From Pseudomonadota bacterium (lineage in GTDB: Bacteria > Pseudomonadota > Gammaproteobacteria > Pseudomonadales > Pseudomonadaceae), in assembly GCA_023388335.1 (NCBI GenBank), contig JAEWGL010000213.1:27848-91847 (forward strand): a stretch of 64,000 nucleotides of DNA, written 5' to 3'. Positions 1 through 10,166 of this stretch are shown here, one piece after another. The notes beneath the pieces were generated by a model. That model was not told the DNA's origin, did not search any database, and worked only from the letters and a program-made list of their open reading frames with translations. The position numbers and the translations under genes are program-made. Each line of letters begins with the position of its first letter. The stretch's first letter is position 1.

Positions 1-1447
1 TGAGGGCGGTGAGGTTGTGCAGGGCCTGGCTGATGGCGTCGAGGCTGTCCCCCGCCTGGCGGGCTTCCTGCACCGTTTGGCGGGACGCTTCGCTGCTGGC
101 GTCGATGGCTTGGACTGCGGCATCGGACTGACCTTGCAGGTGCTCGATCATGCTCTGGATTTCAGCAGTGGATTGCTGGGTGCGTTGCGCCAGCAGGCGC
201 ACCTCGTCGGCGACCACGGCGAAGCCACGGCCTTGTTCCCCGGCCCGAGCCGCTTCGATGGCGGCGTTGAGGGCCAGCAGGTTGGTCTGCTCGGCGATCG
301 AGCGGATCACCTCCAACACCCCGCCGATGCGCGTGCTCTGCCCAGCCAGGGTGCGGATCACCTCCACCGCCTTGTCGATGGTCGCCGAAAGCCGGTCGAT
401 CTGCAGCAAGCTGCCGTGGATGGCCTGCTGGCCCTGTTGCACCTGCTGCTGGGCGTCGTGCATTTCGCTGGAGGCTTGCTCGGCGCTCTTGGCCACGTCC
501 TGCACGGCATAACTGACTTCGTTGATCGCGGTCGCTACCTGGTCCATCTGCAGCGATTGCTGGGCGCTGCGTTGCTGGGCCTGGCCTGCATTGTCGCCGA
601 CCTGCGAGGCCGAATGAGCCAGGGCATGGGCCGTCCCCTGCAGTTGGCCGACCACCCCTTGCAGCTTGCCGTTGAAGCGGTTGAAGTGTTCGCCCAGGTA
701 GGTGATCTCGTCACGGCCATGGGTGTCCAGGCGTCGGCTGAGGTCGCTCTCGCCGCTGGCGATATTGCCCATCGCCTGCACGGCGTCTTGCAGCGGCCCG
801 GCGATGCTGCGGGCGATCAGCAGCACCAGTACGGCCATCAGCACGGCGATACCAAGTACCATCAGCGAGGCGTCGCGCACCTGCCGGGCGAATTCGGCCT
901 GCATGTCGTCGATGTATACGCCCGAGCCGATCACCCAGCCCCAGGGCTTGAACAGCTGGATGTACGATGTCTTGGCTACCGGCTCGCTGGCACCGGGCCT
1001 GGGCCAACGGTAGTCGACCGTGCCGGCGCCCTGGCTGCGGGCGAGGGCGACCATCTCGTTGAATACGGCGAAGCCGTCCGGATCGCGGATGCCCGAGAGG
1101 TCTTGGCCGTCGAGCTTGGGATTGGCGGGGTGCATGACCATCCTGGGGCCCAGGTCGTTGATCCAGAAATAGTCATCCTGGTCATAACGCAGGCCACGCA
1201 CCACGCTCAGTGCCTGTTGCTGGGCCGCTTCGCGGCTTAGGGCGCCGGCCGCTTCCAGGCCCTGGTAATACGCCAGCACCCCAACGCTGACCTCGACCAC
1301 ATGGCGGGTCTGCTGGGCCTTGGCCTGATAGAGGTCACCGTGGGTCTGGCGCAGCATCAGCGCGCCCAAGGCCATCAGCATCATTACCGCCACCAGCAGG
1401 ATCAGCCACAAGCGGCGGCTGATGGACATCGCCCTCAGTGTCTTCAT
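1..1447 (-). CDS. Methyl-accepting chemotaxis protein, C-terminus cut by window edge
   Basis: Inner-membrane chemoreceptor that signals through CheA/CheW. About 482 codons are visible. An N-terminal membrane segment (about residues 10-30) is followed by a periplasmic single-Cache-type domain containing [11 protein letters not shown] and [11 protein letters not shown], a second membrane segment near 190-210, HAMP, and the start of the signalling domain with the conserved hairpin tip [16 protein letters not shown]. The ATG at 1447 gives [14 protein letters not shown], a normal positively charged start. The 3' end runs off the left edge. The ligand cannot be told from sequence; Cache_2 receptors often bind small organic acids. 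It is divergent from uppP. Confidence 0.93.
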   Translation of the reverse strand, partial: MKTLRAMSISRRLWLILLVAVMMLMALGALMLRQTHGDLYQAKAQQTRHVVEVSVGVLAYYQGLEAAGALSREAAQQQALSVVRGLRYDQDDYFWINDLGPRMVMHPANPKLDGQDLSGIRDPDGFAVFNEMVALARSQGAGTVDYRWPRPGASEPVAKTSYIQLFKPWGWVIGSGVYIDDMQAEFARQVRDASLMVLGIAVLMAVLVLLIARSIAGPLQDAVQAMGNIASGESDLSRRLDTHGRDEITYLGEHFNRFNGKLQGVVGQLQGTAHALAHSASQVGDNAGQAQQRSAQQSLQMDQVATAINEVSYAVQDVAKSAEQASSEMHDAQQQVQQGQQAIHGSLLQIDRLSATIDKAVEVIRTLAGQSTRIGGVLEVIRSIAEQTNLLALNAAIEAARAGEQGRGFAVVADEVRLLAQRTQQSTAEIQSMIEHLQGQSDAAVQAIDASSEASRQTVQEARQAGDSLDAISQALHNLTAL

Positions 1448-1743
1448 GAACCATTACTCCGTCTTTTTTTATTGTTGCGGGCATCCAAGCACGCTTTCTC
1501 CCCCGCCCACACCCGACCAAGGGCTAAGTGTCTGGTTTGGCGTCCTATGTCACGTCGACGCGAGCCATTGCCAAGGCACTCTGATAGGATCTCGGCCGCC
1601 TTGGATGAAACCTTTAGGCTGCATGAACTTTTCAACTGGCTTTGCGACCAGGCGTCGCTGTAAAACAGCCGAGCCGTTCGCGGCACAATTACGAAATCAA
1701 AGAAGAAACGGACCTGCACCGCGCAGCGTTCCAGGGGGAAATA
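1448..1743. other. Divergent intergenic region, MCP/uppP
   Basis: About 296 bp between two divergent genes. I find no convincing ORF. It must carry both promoters; the T-rich run TCTTTTTTTATTG lies just upstream of the chemoreceptor start. No hairpin stands out. Confidence 0.5.
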
Positions 1744-2574
1744 ATGGATTTTTGGAGCGCCTTGCAAGCCGTCATACTGGGGATCGTCGAGGGCTTGACC
1801 GAGTTCTTGCCAATCTCCAGTACCGGCCACCAGATCATCGTGGCCGACCTGATCAACTTCGGTGGTGAGCGGGCCATGGCCTTCAACATCATCATCCAAC
1901 TGGGCGCGATCCTGGCGGTGGTCTGGGAATTCCGGCGCAAGGTCCTCGACGTGGTGATTGGCCTGCCGCGCGAGCGTACGGCGCAGCGCTTTACCAGCAA
2001 CCTGCTGATTGCCTTCATGCCGGCGGTGGTGCTCGGCGTGCTGTTCGCCGACCTGATCCACGAATACCTGTTCAACCCGATCACCGTGGCCGCCGCCTTG
2101 GTCATCGGTGGGGTGATCATGCTCTGGGCCGAGCGCCGGGAGCACAAGGTGGCGGTCGATCACGTCGACGAGATGAACTGGAGTCACGCCTTGAAGATCG
2201 GGTTGGTGCAGTGCCTGGCGATGATCCCCGGGACCTCGCGTTCGGGTTCGACCATCATCGGCGGCCTGCTGTTCGGCCTGTCGCGCAAAGCAGCCACCGA
2301 GTTCTCGTTCTTCCTGGCCATGCCGACCATGGTGGGTGCGGCGGTGTACTCGGGCTACAAGTACCGTGAATTGTTCCAGCCGGACGACTTCCCGGTGTTC
2401 GCCATCGGCTTCGTGGTGTCGTTCATCTTCGCCATGATCGCCGTGCGCGGCCTGCTCAAGTTCATCGCCAACCACAGTTACGCGGTGTTCGCCTGGTACC
2501 GCATCGCCTTTGGCCTGTTGATCCTCGCTACCTGGCAGTTCGGCTGGATCGACTGGGCGACGGCGCAAGGTTGA
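1744..2574 (+). CDS. uppP: Undecaprenyl-diphosphatase UppP (BacA)
   Basis: Integral membrane phosphatase that recycles undecaprenyl pyrophosphate to the monophosphate carrier for peptidoglycan and O-antigen synthesis; overexpression gives bacitracin resistance. 276 residues, normal for the family. Both signature motifs are present: [10 protein letters not shown] at residues 20-29 and PGTSRSGST starting at residue 162. The ATG at 1744 is preceded by CAGGGGGAAATA, a strong ribosome binding site; a longer upstream open frame lacks the family N-terminus and is rejected. The stop overlaps a possible TTG start of the next gene. Confidence 0.97.
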   Translation: MDFWSALQAVILGIVEGLTEFLPISSTGHQIIVADLINFGGERAMAFNIIIQLGAILAVVWEFRRKVLDVVIGLPRERTAQRFTSNLLIAFMPAVVLGVLFADLIHEYLFNPITVAAALVIGGVIMLWAERREHKVAVDHVDEMNWSHALKIGLVQCLAMIPGTSRSGSTIIGGLLFGLSRKAATEFSFFLAMPTMVGAAVYSGYKYRELFQPDDFPVFAIGFVVSFIFAMIAVRGLLKFIANHSYAVFAWYRIAFGLLILATWQFGWIDWATAQG

Positions 2575-2576
2575 GC

Positions 2577-3023
2577 ATGGGCCGCGGTCCATCGAGCGCG
2601 CGCCGCGCGGCTAGTCAGGAGACGCCGCTGCGCGATCCGCGCACCAAGCTGCTGGCGTTCGCGGCGCTGTGCCTGCTGCCGCTGGGTGGGGCTGTGCAGA
2701 TGGCACTTGGCGGCACCTCATGGTTGCCGCTGCTGGCCTACCTGCTGGTCAGCCTGCTGAGCCTGCTGTTGTACTGGCAGGACAAGCGCCAGGCACGGGT
2801 GCAAGGCCCGCGCACGCCGGAGAAAGTGCTGCACGCCAGCGAGCTGTGCGGCGGCTGGCCTGGGGCGTTGCTGGCCCAGCAGCTGTTTCGCCACAAGACT
2901 CGCAAGCCCTCCTACCAGGTGACGTTCTGGGCCATCGTCGCTGTGCACCAGCTTTTCTGGGTCGACCACCTGCTGCTGGATGGCCAGTGGCTGGGCACGG
3001 CCGTGGGGCCATTGCTCAGATAA
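2577..3023 (+). CDS. DUF1294 family membrane protein
   Basis: About 148 residues with hydrophobic segments near residues 28-45 and 50-65 and a C-terminal one. The DUF1294 pattern is seen: YWQDKRQA, then PEKVLHASELCGGWPGALLAQQ and FRHKTRKPSYQ. Function unknown; some family members have an N-terminal cold-shock domain, absent here. A TTG at 2571 is in frame and overlaps the uppP stop, so the start could be 6 bp upstream; ATG 2577 is preferred. It follows uppP directly, probably co-transcribed, and its 3' end overlaps the convergent YjbR-like gene by 8 bp. Confidence 0.88.
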   Translation: MGRGPSSARRAASQETPLRDPRTKLLAFAALCLLPLGGAVQMALGGTSWLPLLAYLLVSLLSLLLYWQDKRQARVQGPRTPEKVLHASELCGGWPGALLAQQLFRHKTRKPSYQVTFWAIVAVHQLFWVDHLLLDGQWLGTAVGPLLR

Positions 3024-3375
3024 GCAATCCGGGCTGCTGACGTTTGGGCAGGCGCTGCACCACCAGCTGGTGCGAGCGCTGCAGCAGCGCGCTGAGCTCG
3101 TCGCGTCCCATGGGGTAGGGTGGCGCCATGCTGATCCAGTGCGCCCGCGCCAGGTACGGTGCCGGGCGCACGCCCGGGCGGTCGACGTAGCCCAGAAACA
3201 GCGCGCTGTCGACCTTGAACGACAACCCGGCGCCGGCCAGGTCCAGTACCGCGAACATCTTGTTGCCCGCCACCGAGAACACCCGTACGCCACCCCATTT
3301 GTAGTCTTCCCGCGCGCCAGGCAGGCTCAGGCACAGCGCCACCACCTGCTCGGGGGTCATTCTTTTGTCAGACAT
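3016..3375 (-). CDS. MmcQ/YjbR family protein
   Basis: 119 residues. The small YjbR fold (double-wing/CyaY-like) is suggested by LCLSLPGAREDYKWGG near the N-terminus, VFSVAGNKMFAVLD, and APYLARAHWISM. The biochemical role is unknown, although YjbR proteins are often labelled DNA-binding. The start ATG (3375) overlaps the stop of the upstream lysR gene by 8 bp, implying translational coupling, so the regulator and this protein form one transcript divergent from azoR. Confidence 0.87.
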   Translation of the reverse strand: MSDKRMTPEQVVALCLSLPGAREDYKWGGVRVFSVAGNKMFAVLDLAGAGLSFKVDSALFLGYVDRPGVRPAPYLARAHWISMAPPYPMGRDELSALLQRSHQLVVQRLPKRQQPGLLI

Positions 3376-4270
3376 AGCGCTCTCCACACGCCTCGAACGA
3401 GGCCACCAGATGGTCGATCCACACGCGCACGGCAGGCAATACTCCACGCCGGTGCGTATACACTGCCTGCAGGTAGCCGCCGGCAAGCGACCAGTCTGGG
3501 AGCAGGCGCACCAGCTCGCCACGTTCCAGCTCCTGCTCGCAGTACATGATGGGCAGCGCGGTGAAGCCCAGGCCAGCCATGGCCGCCGTCTTGCGCACCA
3601 CGAAATCGTCGATCGCCAGGCGCGCTTCCACCGCCACCTCCTGCTGTTGATCCCTGGGCCCGTACAGGCGCAGGTGCACCAGGCGGTCGGCTTCCACGGC
3701 ACCTAGCGCCGGCATCTGTGCAAGCTGGGCTGGCTCGCGTACATGATTGGCAAAGCCCGGCGCGGCCACCAGTTGCATCTGTGCCTGGCGCAGACGGCGC
3801 GTCACCAGGGCTGGGTCCTCATCGCCCAGTTCACGCACCCGCAGCGCCACGTCTACACCTTCGCCGACCAGGTCGACGCGGCGGTTGACCAGCACCATGT
3901 CCAGGTGCACCTGCGGGTACTGCTTGAGAAAGCGGGTAATCACATCAGGCAGGAACGCCGTGGCCAGGGCCACTGGACAGGACACCCGCAGGCGCCCGCG
4001 CGGTTCGCTGGTCATGCTCGCCACGGCCTCGTCAGCCATCTCGGCCTCCAGCAGCATGGCCTGGCAGTGGCGCAGGTAACGCTCGCCCACCGCGGTGAGC
4101 TTGAGTTGTCGGGTGGTGCGCTGCAGCAGACGCGTGCCCAGGCGCTCTTCGAGCTCGGCAATGCGCCGCGACAGGCGTGACTTGGGAATACCCAACAGGC
4201 GGCCGGCGGCGGCGAAGCCACCGGCTTCGACCACGCGGGTGAAGTAGAACAGGTCGTTGAGGTCTTGCAT
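3368..4270 (-). CDS. LysR-family transcriptional regulator
   Basis: 300 residues. N-terminal winged HTH (residues 1-60: MQDLNDLFYFTRVVEAGGFA, then KSRLSRRIAELE), linker helix, and a substrate-binding domain starting near residue 90. Start ATG 4270 gives the canonical MQDLND opening; an in-frame extension to 4387 would overlap the regulatory region and is rejected. It is divergent from the azoreductase gene, and an inverted repeat lies between them, so it probably controls azoR and itself, responding to quinones, azo compounds or electrophiles (inferred). Confidence 0.94.
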   Translation of the reverse strand: MQDLNDLFYFTRVVEAGGFAAAGRLLGIPKSRLSRRIAELEERLGTRLLQRTTRQLKLTAVGERYLRHCQAMLLEAEMADEAVASMTSEPRGRLRVSCPVALATAFLPDVITRFLKQYPQVHLDMVLVNRRVDLVGEGVDVALRVRELGDEDPALVTRRLRQAQMQLVAAPGFANHVREPAQLAQMPALGAVEADRLVHLRLYGPRDQQQEVAVEARLAIDDFVVRKTAAMAGLGFTALPIMYCEQELERGELVRLLPDWSLAGGYLQAVYTHRRGVLPAVRVWIDHLVASFEACGERYV

Positions 4271-4282
4271 GCGGAAGGTCCA

Positions 4283-4302
4283 TTGTCCTATCTGTGGGAC
4301 AA
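4283..4302. promoter_or_regulatory. Inverted repeat, probable LysR operator
   Basis: TTGTCC-N8-GGACAA is a perfect 6-bp inverted repeat lying 12 bp upstream of the lysR start and about 100 bp upstream of azoR. Its location fits autoregulation and divergent control, as is usual for LysR regulators. Assignment is by position and symmetry only. Confidence 0.45.
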
Positions 4303-4401
4303 AGTAATGCATTTTTGCAGGCTTATCAGCTATTCGCCGGACCTGTAGGATTCTCTCCATCGTGATCGCCCCCGCTGCGGTCTTCATTACAGGAGAGTCC
4401 C

Positions 4402-5013
4402 ATGAAACTGTTGCACATCGATTCGAGCATCTTGGGCGACAATTCCGCCTCGCGCCAACTGAGCCACAGCGTCGTCGAAGCCTGGAAGGCAGCGGACCCG
4501 AGCATTGAAGTGATCTACCGCGACCTCGCCGCGGACGCGATCAGCCATTTCTCCGCCGCCACCCTGGTGGCCGCAGGGACTCCGGAAGCGGTGCGCGATG
4601 CCGCGCAGGCTCACGAAGCGCGCCTGAGCACCGAGACCCTGGAAGAATTCCTGGCCGCCGATGCTGTGGTCATCGGTGCACCGATGTACAACTTCAGCGT
4701 ACCGACCCAACTCAAGGCCTGGATCGATCGCGTCGCCGTGGCGGGCAAGACTTTCCGCTACACCGAAGCCGGCCCTGAAGGCCTGTGCGGTGACAAGAAG
4801 GTGGTGCTGGTGTCCACCGCCGGTGGCCTGCACGCCGACCAGCCGACCGGGGTCGGCCACGAAGACTTCCTCAAGGTGTTCCTCGGCTTCATCGGCATCA
4901 CCGACCTTGAGATCGTTCGTGCCCACGGCCTGGCCTATGGGCCGGAGCAGCGCACCCAGGCCATCGACGCCGCCCAGGCACAGATCGCCAATAAGCTGTT
5001 TGCCGCCGCCTGA
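4402..5013 (+). CDS. azoR: FMN-dependent NADH-azoreductase
   Basis: 203 residues, flavodoxin-like fold. Reduces azo bonds and quinones with NAD(P)H through bound FMN in the cytoplasm, mainly a quinone detoxification enzyme. Seen: N-terminal FMN phosphate loop [16 protein letters not shown] (residues 5-20), [17 protein letters not shown] near 92-108, and the flavin-contacting STAGGLH. Start ATG 4402 follows CAGGAGAGTCCC, a strong ribosome binding site. Divergent LysR gene upstream; strong terminator downstream. Confidence 0.96.
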   Translation: MKLLHIDSSILGDNSASRQLSHSVVEAWKAADPSIEVIYRDLAADAISHFSAATLVAAGTPEAVRDAAQAHEARLSTETLEEFLAADAVVIGAPMYNFSVPTQLKAWIDRVAVAGKTFRYTEAGPEGLCGDKKVVLVSTAGGLHADQPTGVGHEDFLKVFLGFIGITDLEIVRAHGLAYGPEQRTQAIDAAQAQIANKLFAAA

Positions 5014-5023
5014 GTCAGGATCT

Positions 5024-5063
5024 AAAAAAGCCGGCTGTCGCCTTGGGTGGCGGCCGGCTTTTT
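5024..5063 (+). terminator. Rho-independent terminator after azoR
   Basis: AAAAAGCCGGC pairs with GCCGGCTTTTT, with an inner GCC/GGC around a short loop. A-tract on one side and T-tract on the other, so it can act in both directions and may also terminate the convergent MFS gene. Confidence 0.88.
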
Positions 5064-6265
5064 CATGCCGAAGGCGCTGGCGAGCGCGCTCGGCGGGCGA
5101 GCAGCAGGGTCAGGCCGACGCCCGCCAATGCCAGCAGTGAGGCAACGCAGAAGATCGAGGCGTAGCCCAGGTGTGCAGCCACCGCGCCCATCACTGGGCC
5201 GGAGATGGCCAGGGCCAGGTCGAAGAACACGGCGTAGGCCCCAAGCCCCGCGCCCCGGCTGCTGCTGGGCACCTGCCTGATGGCTTCCACTCCCAGCGCC
5301 GGGTACACCAGTGACAGGCCAAACCCGGTCAGCCCGGCCCCGAGCAACGACCAGACGGGCGAGGGCGCCAGCCACAGCAGTGCCAGGCCCAGCACTTCGG
5401 TGCTCATGCAGGCGATGGCCACGCTGTAGCCGCCGAAGCGGTTGACCGCATTGACGAACAGCAGCCGCGAGAGGATGAAGCACAGGCCGAACGCACTCAG
5501 GCACCAGGCTGCGCCGATCCAGCCACGCTCCAGATAGTACAGGGTGACGAAGGTGGTCAGCGTGCCATAGCCGATCGAGGCCAGGGTCAGCCCGACGCCG
5601 CAGGGCGCGACGCGCGCGAAAGCCGCCCAGAAGGGCAGTCGTTCGCCGCGCACCACGCTGATGTCGGTGCGTTTGCGCAGCACCGGCAGGGCGAGCAGGG
5701 CGAGGACCAGCAATGCAGGACCAAGCGCGCTGAAGTCCAGGGCATCGACCATCAGCACGCCGACCGGCGCGCCAATGGCGATGGCGCCGTAGGAGGCGAT
5801 GCCGTTCCAAGAGATCACCCTGGCCGTGTGCTCGGCACCGACCTGGCCAATCCCCCAGCTCAAGGTGGCCACGCCGATCAGGCCTTGGGCGATGCCCAGC
5901 AACAAGCGACCCACCAACAGCAACCCGAGACTCAGCAGCGGCAGGCTGAGCGTCCAGGCCGACAGCAAGGTCAACACGCCACAGGCGGCAATGCCATATA
6001 GGCCATAGCGGATCGCCTGCTTGCCGCCCAGGCTGTCCGCGACTCGTCCGGCGAATGGCCGGCTGAGCAACGTCGCCAGGTACTGCAGGCCAATGGTCAC
6101 CCCGGCGACCACCGCGCCGAAGCCCAGCTGGTCGTGCACATAGCCAGGCAGGACCGCGATCGGCAGGCCGATGCAGAGGAAGGCGATGAAGGTATAGAAG
6201 ACGATCGACAGGATTTGCGTGGTGATCGAAAGCGTGCTGGCGGGGGCAGGCTGGTGCGCGGTCAT
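5063..6265 (-). CDS. MFS transporter (YhhS/arabinose-efflux-like)
   Basis: 400 residues with about 12 hydrophobic segments and the MFS loop 2-3 motif GRVADSLGGKQAIRYG near residues 75-90. It resembles the YhhS/UPF0226 group of putative efflux proteins; substrate unknown. ATG 6265 is used because the N-terminus then reads as a short cytoplasmic tail before helix 1; a different-frame overlapping antisense-like frame is a shadow. The 3' end abuts the bidirectional terminator after azoR. No regulator is adjacent. Confidence 0.9.
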   Translation of the reverse strand: MTAHQPAPASTLSITTQILSIVFYTFIAFLCIGLPIAVLPGYVHDQLGFGAVVAGVTIGLQYLATLLSRPFAGRVADSLGGKQAIRYGLYGIAACGVLTLLSAWTLSLPLLSLGLLLVGRLLLGIAQGLIGVATLSWGIGQVGAEHTARVISWNGIASYGAIAIGAPVGVLMVDALDFSALGPALLVLALLALPVLRKRTDISVVRGERLPFWAAFARVAPCGVGLTLASIGYGTLTTFVTLYYLERGWIGAAWCLSAFGLCFILSRLLFVNAVNRFGGYSVAIACMSTEVLGLALLWLAPSPVWSLLGAGLTGFGLSLVYPALGVEAIRQVPSSSRGAGLGAYAVFFDLALAISGPVMGAVAAHLGYASIFCVASLLALAGVGLTLLLARRARSPAPSA

Positions 6266-6341
6266 GGGCTCGTTCGCTTGCGGGCGGGCGTAGGACCATG
6301 ATGGCTGGCGGGCGGGGGAAATGAAAGCAGGCTAACGGATT

Positions 6342-6407
6342 ATTCGTCGGCTAGCGCCCTCACCTCAACACGGTACAACGGGCTGGGGTGAGGGGTACCG
6401 GACGAAT
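6342..6407. repeat. Long imperfect palindrome between ybiT and the MFS gene
   Basis: ATTCGTCGG at 6342 pairs with CCGGACGAAT ending at 6407 (one bulge), and inside it CCCTCACC at 6357-6364 pairs with GGTGAGGG. It has no T-run. It sits downstream of ybiT and upstream of the MFS start, so it may be a processed-mRNA hairpin or a REP-like element. Confidence 0.55.
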
Positions 6408-6414
6408 CGCAGTC

Positions 6415-6451
6415 GGCCTGAAGCCTCTTCCTACGGGAGAAGTTTCAGGCC
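6415..6451 (-). terminator. Hairpin downstream of ybiT, likely terminator or 3' stabiliser
   Basis: GGCCTGAA pairs with TTCAGGCC, with further imperfect pairing of CTCTTCC with GGAGAAG around a TACG loop. Just 20 bp after the ybiT stop. It lacks a clear U-tract, so intrinsic termination is not certain. Confidence 0.5.
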
Positions 6452-6470
6452 AACGAAGGACTATCGAGCC

Positions 6471-8057
<1,587 letters not shown>

Positions 8058-8099
8058 AGGGCTTACCTATCAATAACTTACGCAGCTGGAATTTCCGCT

Positions 8100-8121
8100 G
8101 ATACCAATTTGATACCAATTT
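8100..8121. repeat. Tandem 11-bp direct repeat
   Basis: GATACCAATTT occurs twice head to tail, overlapping the stop codon of the integrase remnant. It is next to a recombinase 3' end and could be a relic of an attachment site or simple duplication. Confidence 0.6.
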
Positions 8122-8436
8122 AAAGCTTTTCCAGCTCGCCCCAGTCGGAGCTTGAGTTGATCCAACGGGCGTACGTCGACAGCAGCATCTGCATGCTGTG
8201 ACCAAGCTGTTGGGAGATGAATGCGGGGTTGAGGCCTGACATTAAGCATATTGTCGCATAGGTATGGCGGCAGTTGTATGGGGGCCGGTATCGAATCCCA
8301 ATTCGTTGAGGGCTGACCGCCATTGGTGGTGCAGGTCTGAGGTCTGTTTGACTTTTTCGGAACGAAGGCCATGGTTTGCGAGATCATGACCTTCCTTGAT
8401 CGTCATGGTGGTGCAAAGGGCGGCGGCCGACACCAA
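8120..8436 (-). pseudogene. Tyrosine integrase remnant, C-terminal, frameshifted
   Basis: Only the C-terminal catalytic part survives. One frame reads LRSEKVKQTSDLHHQWRSAL then NELG; near 8296-8301 it must shift by one base to continue IRYRPPYNCRHTYAT, followed by LNPAFISQQLGHSMQ and LLSTYARWINS, ending LEKL at the TAA (8120). These are the tyrosine recombinase boxes: CRHTYAT (Arg), LGH (His) and TYARW (nucleophile Tyr). The N-terminal domain and the first catalytic Arg are absent. It marks a decayed mobile element inserted beside ybiT. Confidence 0.85.
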
Positions 8437-8462
8437 CGCTGATCGGCTGGCTTAGCGAGCCA

Positions 8463-8492
8463 TTGATGAAATATGAGCAATATGCGTATACT
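8463..8492 (+). promoter_or_regulatory. Sigma-70 promoter of the toxin-antitoxin pair
   Basis: TTGATG (8463-8468), 18-bp spacer, TATACT (8487-8492). The predicted start point lies at or next to the toxin ATG (8501), so the mRNA would be nearly leaderless. Confidence 0.6.
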
Positions 8493-8500
8493 TTGACCCA

Positions 8501-8846
8501 ATGAGAACAGTCTTCTTTGAAACCACCACCTTCACCGCTACGGTAGGCGATTACCTAACCGACGATGAGTACCGGCAGCTCCAGTTGGAGATGCAGAACA
8601 ATCCTCAAGCTGGCGATGTGATGCCGAGGACTGGTGGGTTTAGGAAGCTTCGGTGGGCTGATGGTCGACGCGGAAAGGGAAAGCGCGGCGGCTTGCGAGT
8701 CATCTATTACTGGCTAACTCGATGATGGCCAATTTTGGATGTTCGCGATCTATGACAAGGACGAGCTGGAGAATCTGACCTCAGATCAAGAGAAGGCGCT
8801 AAAGGCAGCAATTGGCGCTGAATTGAAGAAGCGAGGCAAGAAATGA
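8501..8846 (+). pseudogene. RelE/HigB-type toxin with a +1 frameshift
   Basis: Residues 1-74 read MRTVFFETTTFTA to LRVIYYWLTR and hit TGA at 8723. The family sequence continues in the +1 frame from 8721: DGQFWMFAIYDKDELENL to ELKKRGKK, stop at 8844-8846. One extra base near 8720 therefore separates an otherwise complete toxin of about 114 residues (mRNA interferase or gyrase-type RelE superfamily). The restored stop overlaps the antitoxin start as ATGA, as in intact modules. Either a genuine inactivating mutation, a sequencing error, or, less likely, recoding at CGA-UGA. Confidence 0.8.
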
Positions 8847-9157
8847 AAAAACGTGATCTGTTCGCTGAAATGATGCAGGGCGTTAGCGAAATGGCAGCGC
8901 AGCGCGAGGGTAAAATTACCCTGCGCCAGTACGAAGGTGAGGATTTACCCGTTCCCGAGGTAACAGCACGAGAGATTGTGGCGCTGCGTGAAAGACTGCA
9001 CATGTCTCAGTCTGTATTTGCCAGGCAGATTAGAACCAGTCCAAGCACGCTAAGGAATTGGGAGCAGTCGAAGTCAAAGCCGAATGACCAAGCGGCGCTG
9101 CTGATTAAGCTCGTTCAGCGCTTTCCTGATATGGTCGAGCGCCTTAAGGCGGTTTGA
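8843..9157 (+). CDS. XRE-family antitoxin (HigA/NadS-like)
   Basis: 104 residues. The C-terminal HTH is clear: EIVALRERLHMSQSVFARQ then TSPSTLRNWEQSKSKP (about residues 45-80). The N-terminal part KRDLFAEMMQGVSEMAAQREGK is typical of antitoxins that follow RelE-like toxins. It is translationally coupled (ATGA) to the frameshifted toxin. It would repress the shared promoter at 8463-8492. The gene is intact although the toxin is not. Confidence 0.9.
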   Translation: MKKRDLFAEMMQGVSEMAAQREGKITLRQYEGEDLPVPEVTAREIVALRERLHMSQSVFARQIRTSPSTLRNWEQSKSKPNDQAALLIKLVQRFPDMVERLKAV

Positions 9158-9228
9158 GCCGAGGAGTTTTACAACGCCCGGCCCTGCGCTGTAATGCTGT
9201 TCATTGAAGCCAAGCGTGACCTCAACTG

Positions 9229-9271
9229 GGGCTGCTTCGCAGCCCTTCGCGGGCAAGCCCGCGCCCACAGG
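9229..9271. repeat. REP-type palindrome
   Basis: GGGCTGCTTCGCAGCCC (9229-9245) forms one hairpin and CTTCGCGGGCAAGCCCGC (from 9245) matches the core of the P. putida REP repeat, followed by GCCCACAGG. The 9158-9365 gap otherwise holds only a 16-codon fragment (9306-9356) that I do not call. Confidence 0.8.
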
Positions 9272-9365
9272 GTTCAGCTAAATCAATGAGTTAGCGTGTG
9301 TTCTATGAGCGAGCAGAAGATGATCGACGTTTTTGCTGCTGTGGAGCGATCCTGAGCGGTTGCCA

Positions 9366-10052
9366 TCACTGAGCCTGGATCAGCTCAGCGCCCTGATTGC
9401 GCACGTTACCCACCTGCTTGCTCACCGGATACCACCGAAAGTCCTCGGCTGGACGGCACCCAGTCTGCACGATCTGTGCGGCCCGTTCGACTGGGGTAGT
9501 TGGGTCAAGCCACTCCCGAGCAGTTTCAGGCGTCAGTACCAGTGGCTTGCGGTCGTGAATGTCGACCAACCCTTGGTCGGCGGCGGCCGTGATAATCACG
9601 AAACCATCCCGCTCATCAGGCTCAATGCCGCGGTGCACCTCGGTCAGCGCCGCAAAGAACAATGGCTCCCCACTGGCTGCGCTGATGTAGTAAGGCTGCT
9701 TGCGCTTGGGGTCCTGCGGATCCGGAATCCACTCGAACCATCCATTTGCCGGGGCCAGGGCACGGCCATTCGGCCACAGCCCTTTGAAGAAATTCCCTGC
9801 CATTACCGTTTCGGCCCGTGCATTGATGGGGTCAGGTCGCTTTCCCTTCGCCCAGAACGGCGACCATCCCCACTTCACTCGATCGACGCTCAGCCCTCCA
9901 TCGACTGGCCGGATAAGCTCGACGCGGGTGGACGGCGCGACGTTGTAGCGATTGATCTGCTCATGGTCGTAGCCATTGATCACCATCAAGTCCAGCGAGA
10001 GCTGTTTCAGGTAGTGGTCCATTGCCTCATAGATTGAGTACCGTCCGCACAT
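9366..10052 (-). CDS. yedK: SOS response-associated peptidase family (YedK/HMCES)
   Basis: 228 residues. SRAP-domain protein that covalently traps abasic sites in single-stranded DNA, protecting them from strand breakage. Catalytic Cys2 (MCGRY, exposed after Met removal), NARAET at 77-82, GWFEW at 104-108 (E107) and H166 in DIHDRKP are all present, so it should be active. HMCES-type paralogues often sit on accessory DNA near mobile elements, as here. A LexA box was not identified upstream. Confidence 0.93.
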   Translation of the reverse strand: MCGRYSIYEAMDHYLKQLSLDLMVINGYDHEQINRYNVAPSTRVELIRPVDGGLSVDRVKWGWSPFWAKGKRPDPINARAETVMAGNFFKGLWPNGRALAPANGWFEWIPDPQDPKRKQPYYISAASGEPLFFAALTEVHRGIEPDERDGFVIITAAADQGLVDIHDRKPLVLTPETAREWLDPTTPVERAAQIVQTGCRPAEDFRWYPVSKQVGNVRNQGAELIQAQ

Positions 10053-10166
10053 TTCCTACCTCTCCCTTGGTCGAAAACCATTCTGCCAGGTTGACCCATC
10101 GCCCGATGCCTAGAACACCGAGGTGAAAGGGCGGCACCTTCAAGCAGGCCTGGACTGACAGTGACT

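Noticed and set aside
17..1240. 407-codon plus-strand frame opposite the chemoreceptor
   Set aside because: The minus strand has Cache, HAMP and the conserved signalling tip; the plus frame is low-complexity and has no match.
8720..8726. Programmed +1 frameshift in the RelE-like toxin
   Set aside because: The CGA-TGA context does not match a known shift site such as that of prfB (CUU-UGA-C), so a mutation or sequence error is preferred; kept only as a possibility.
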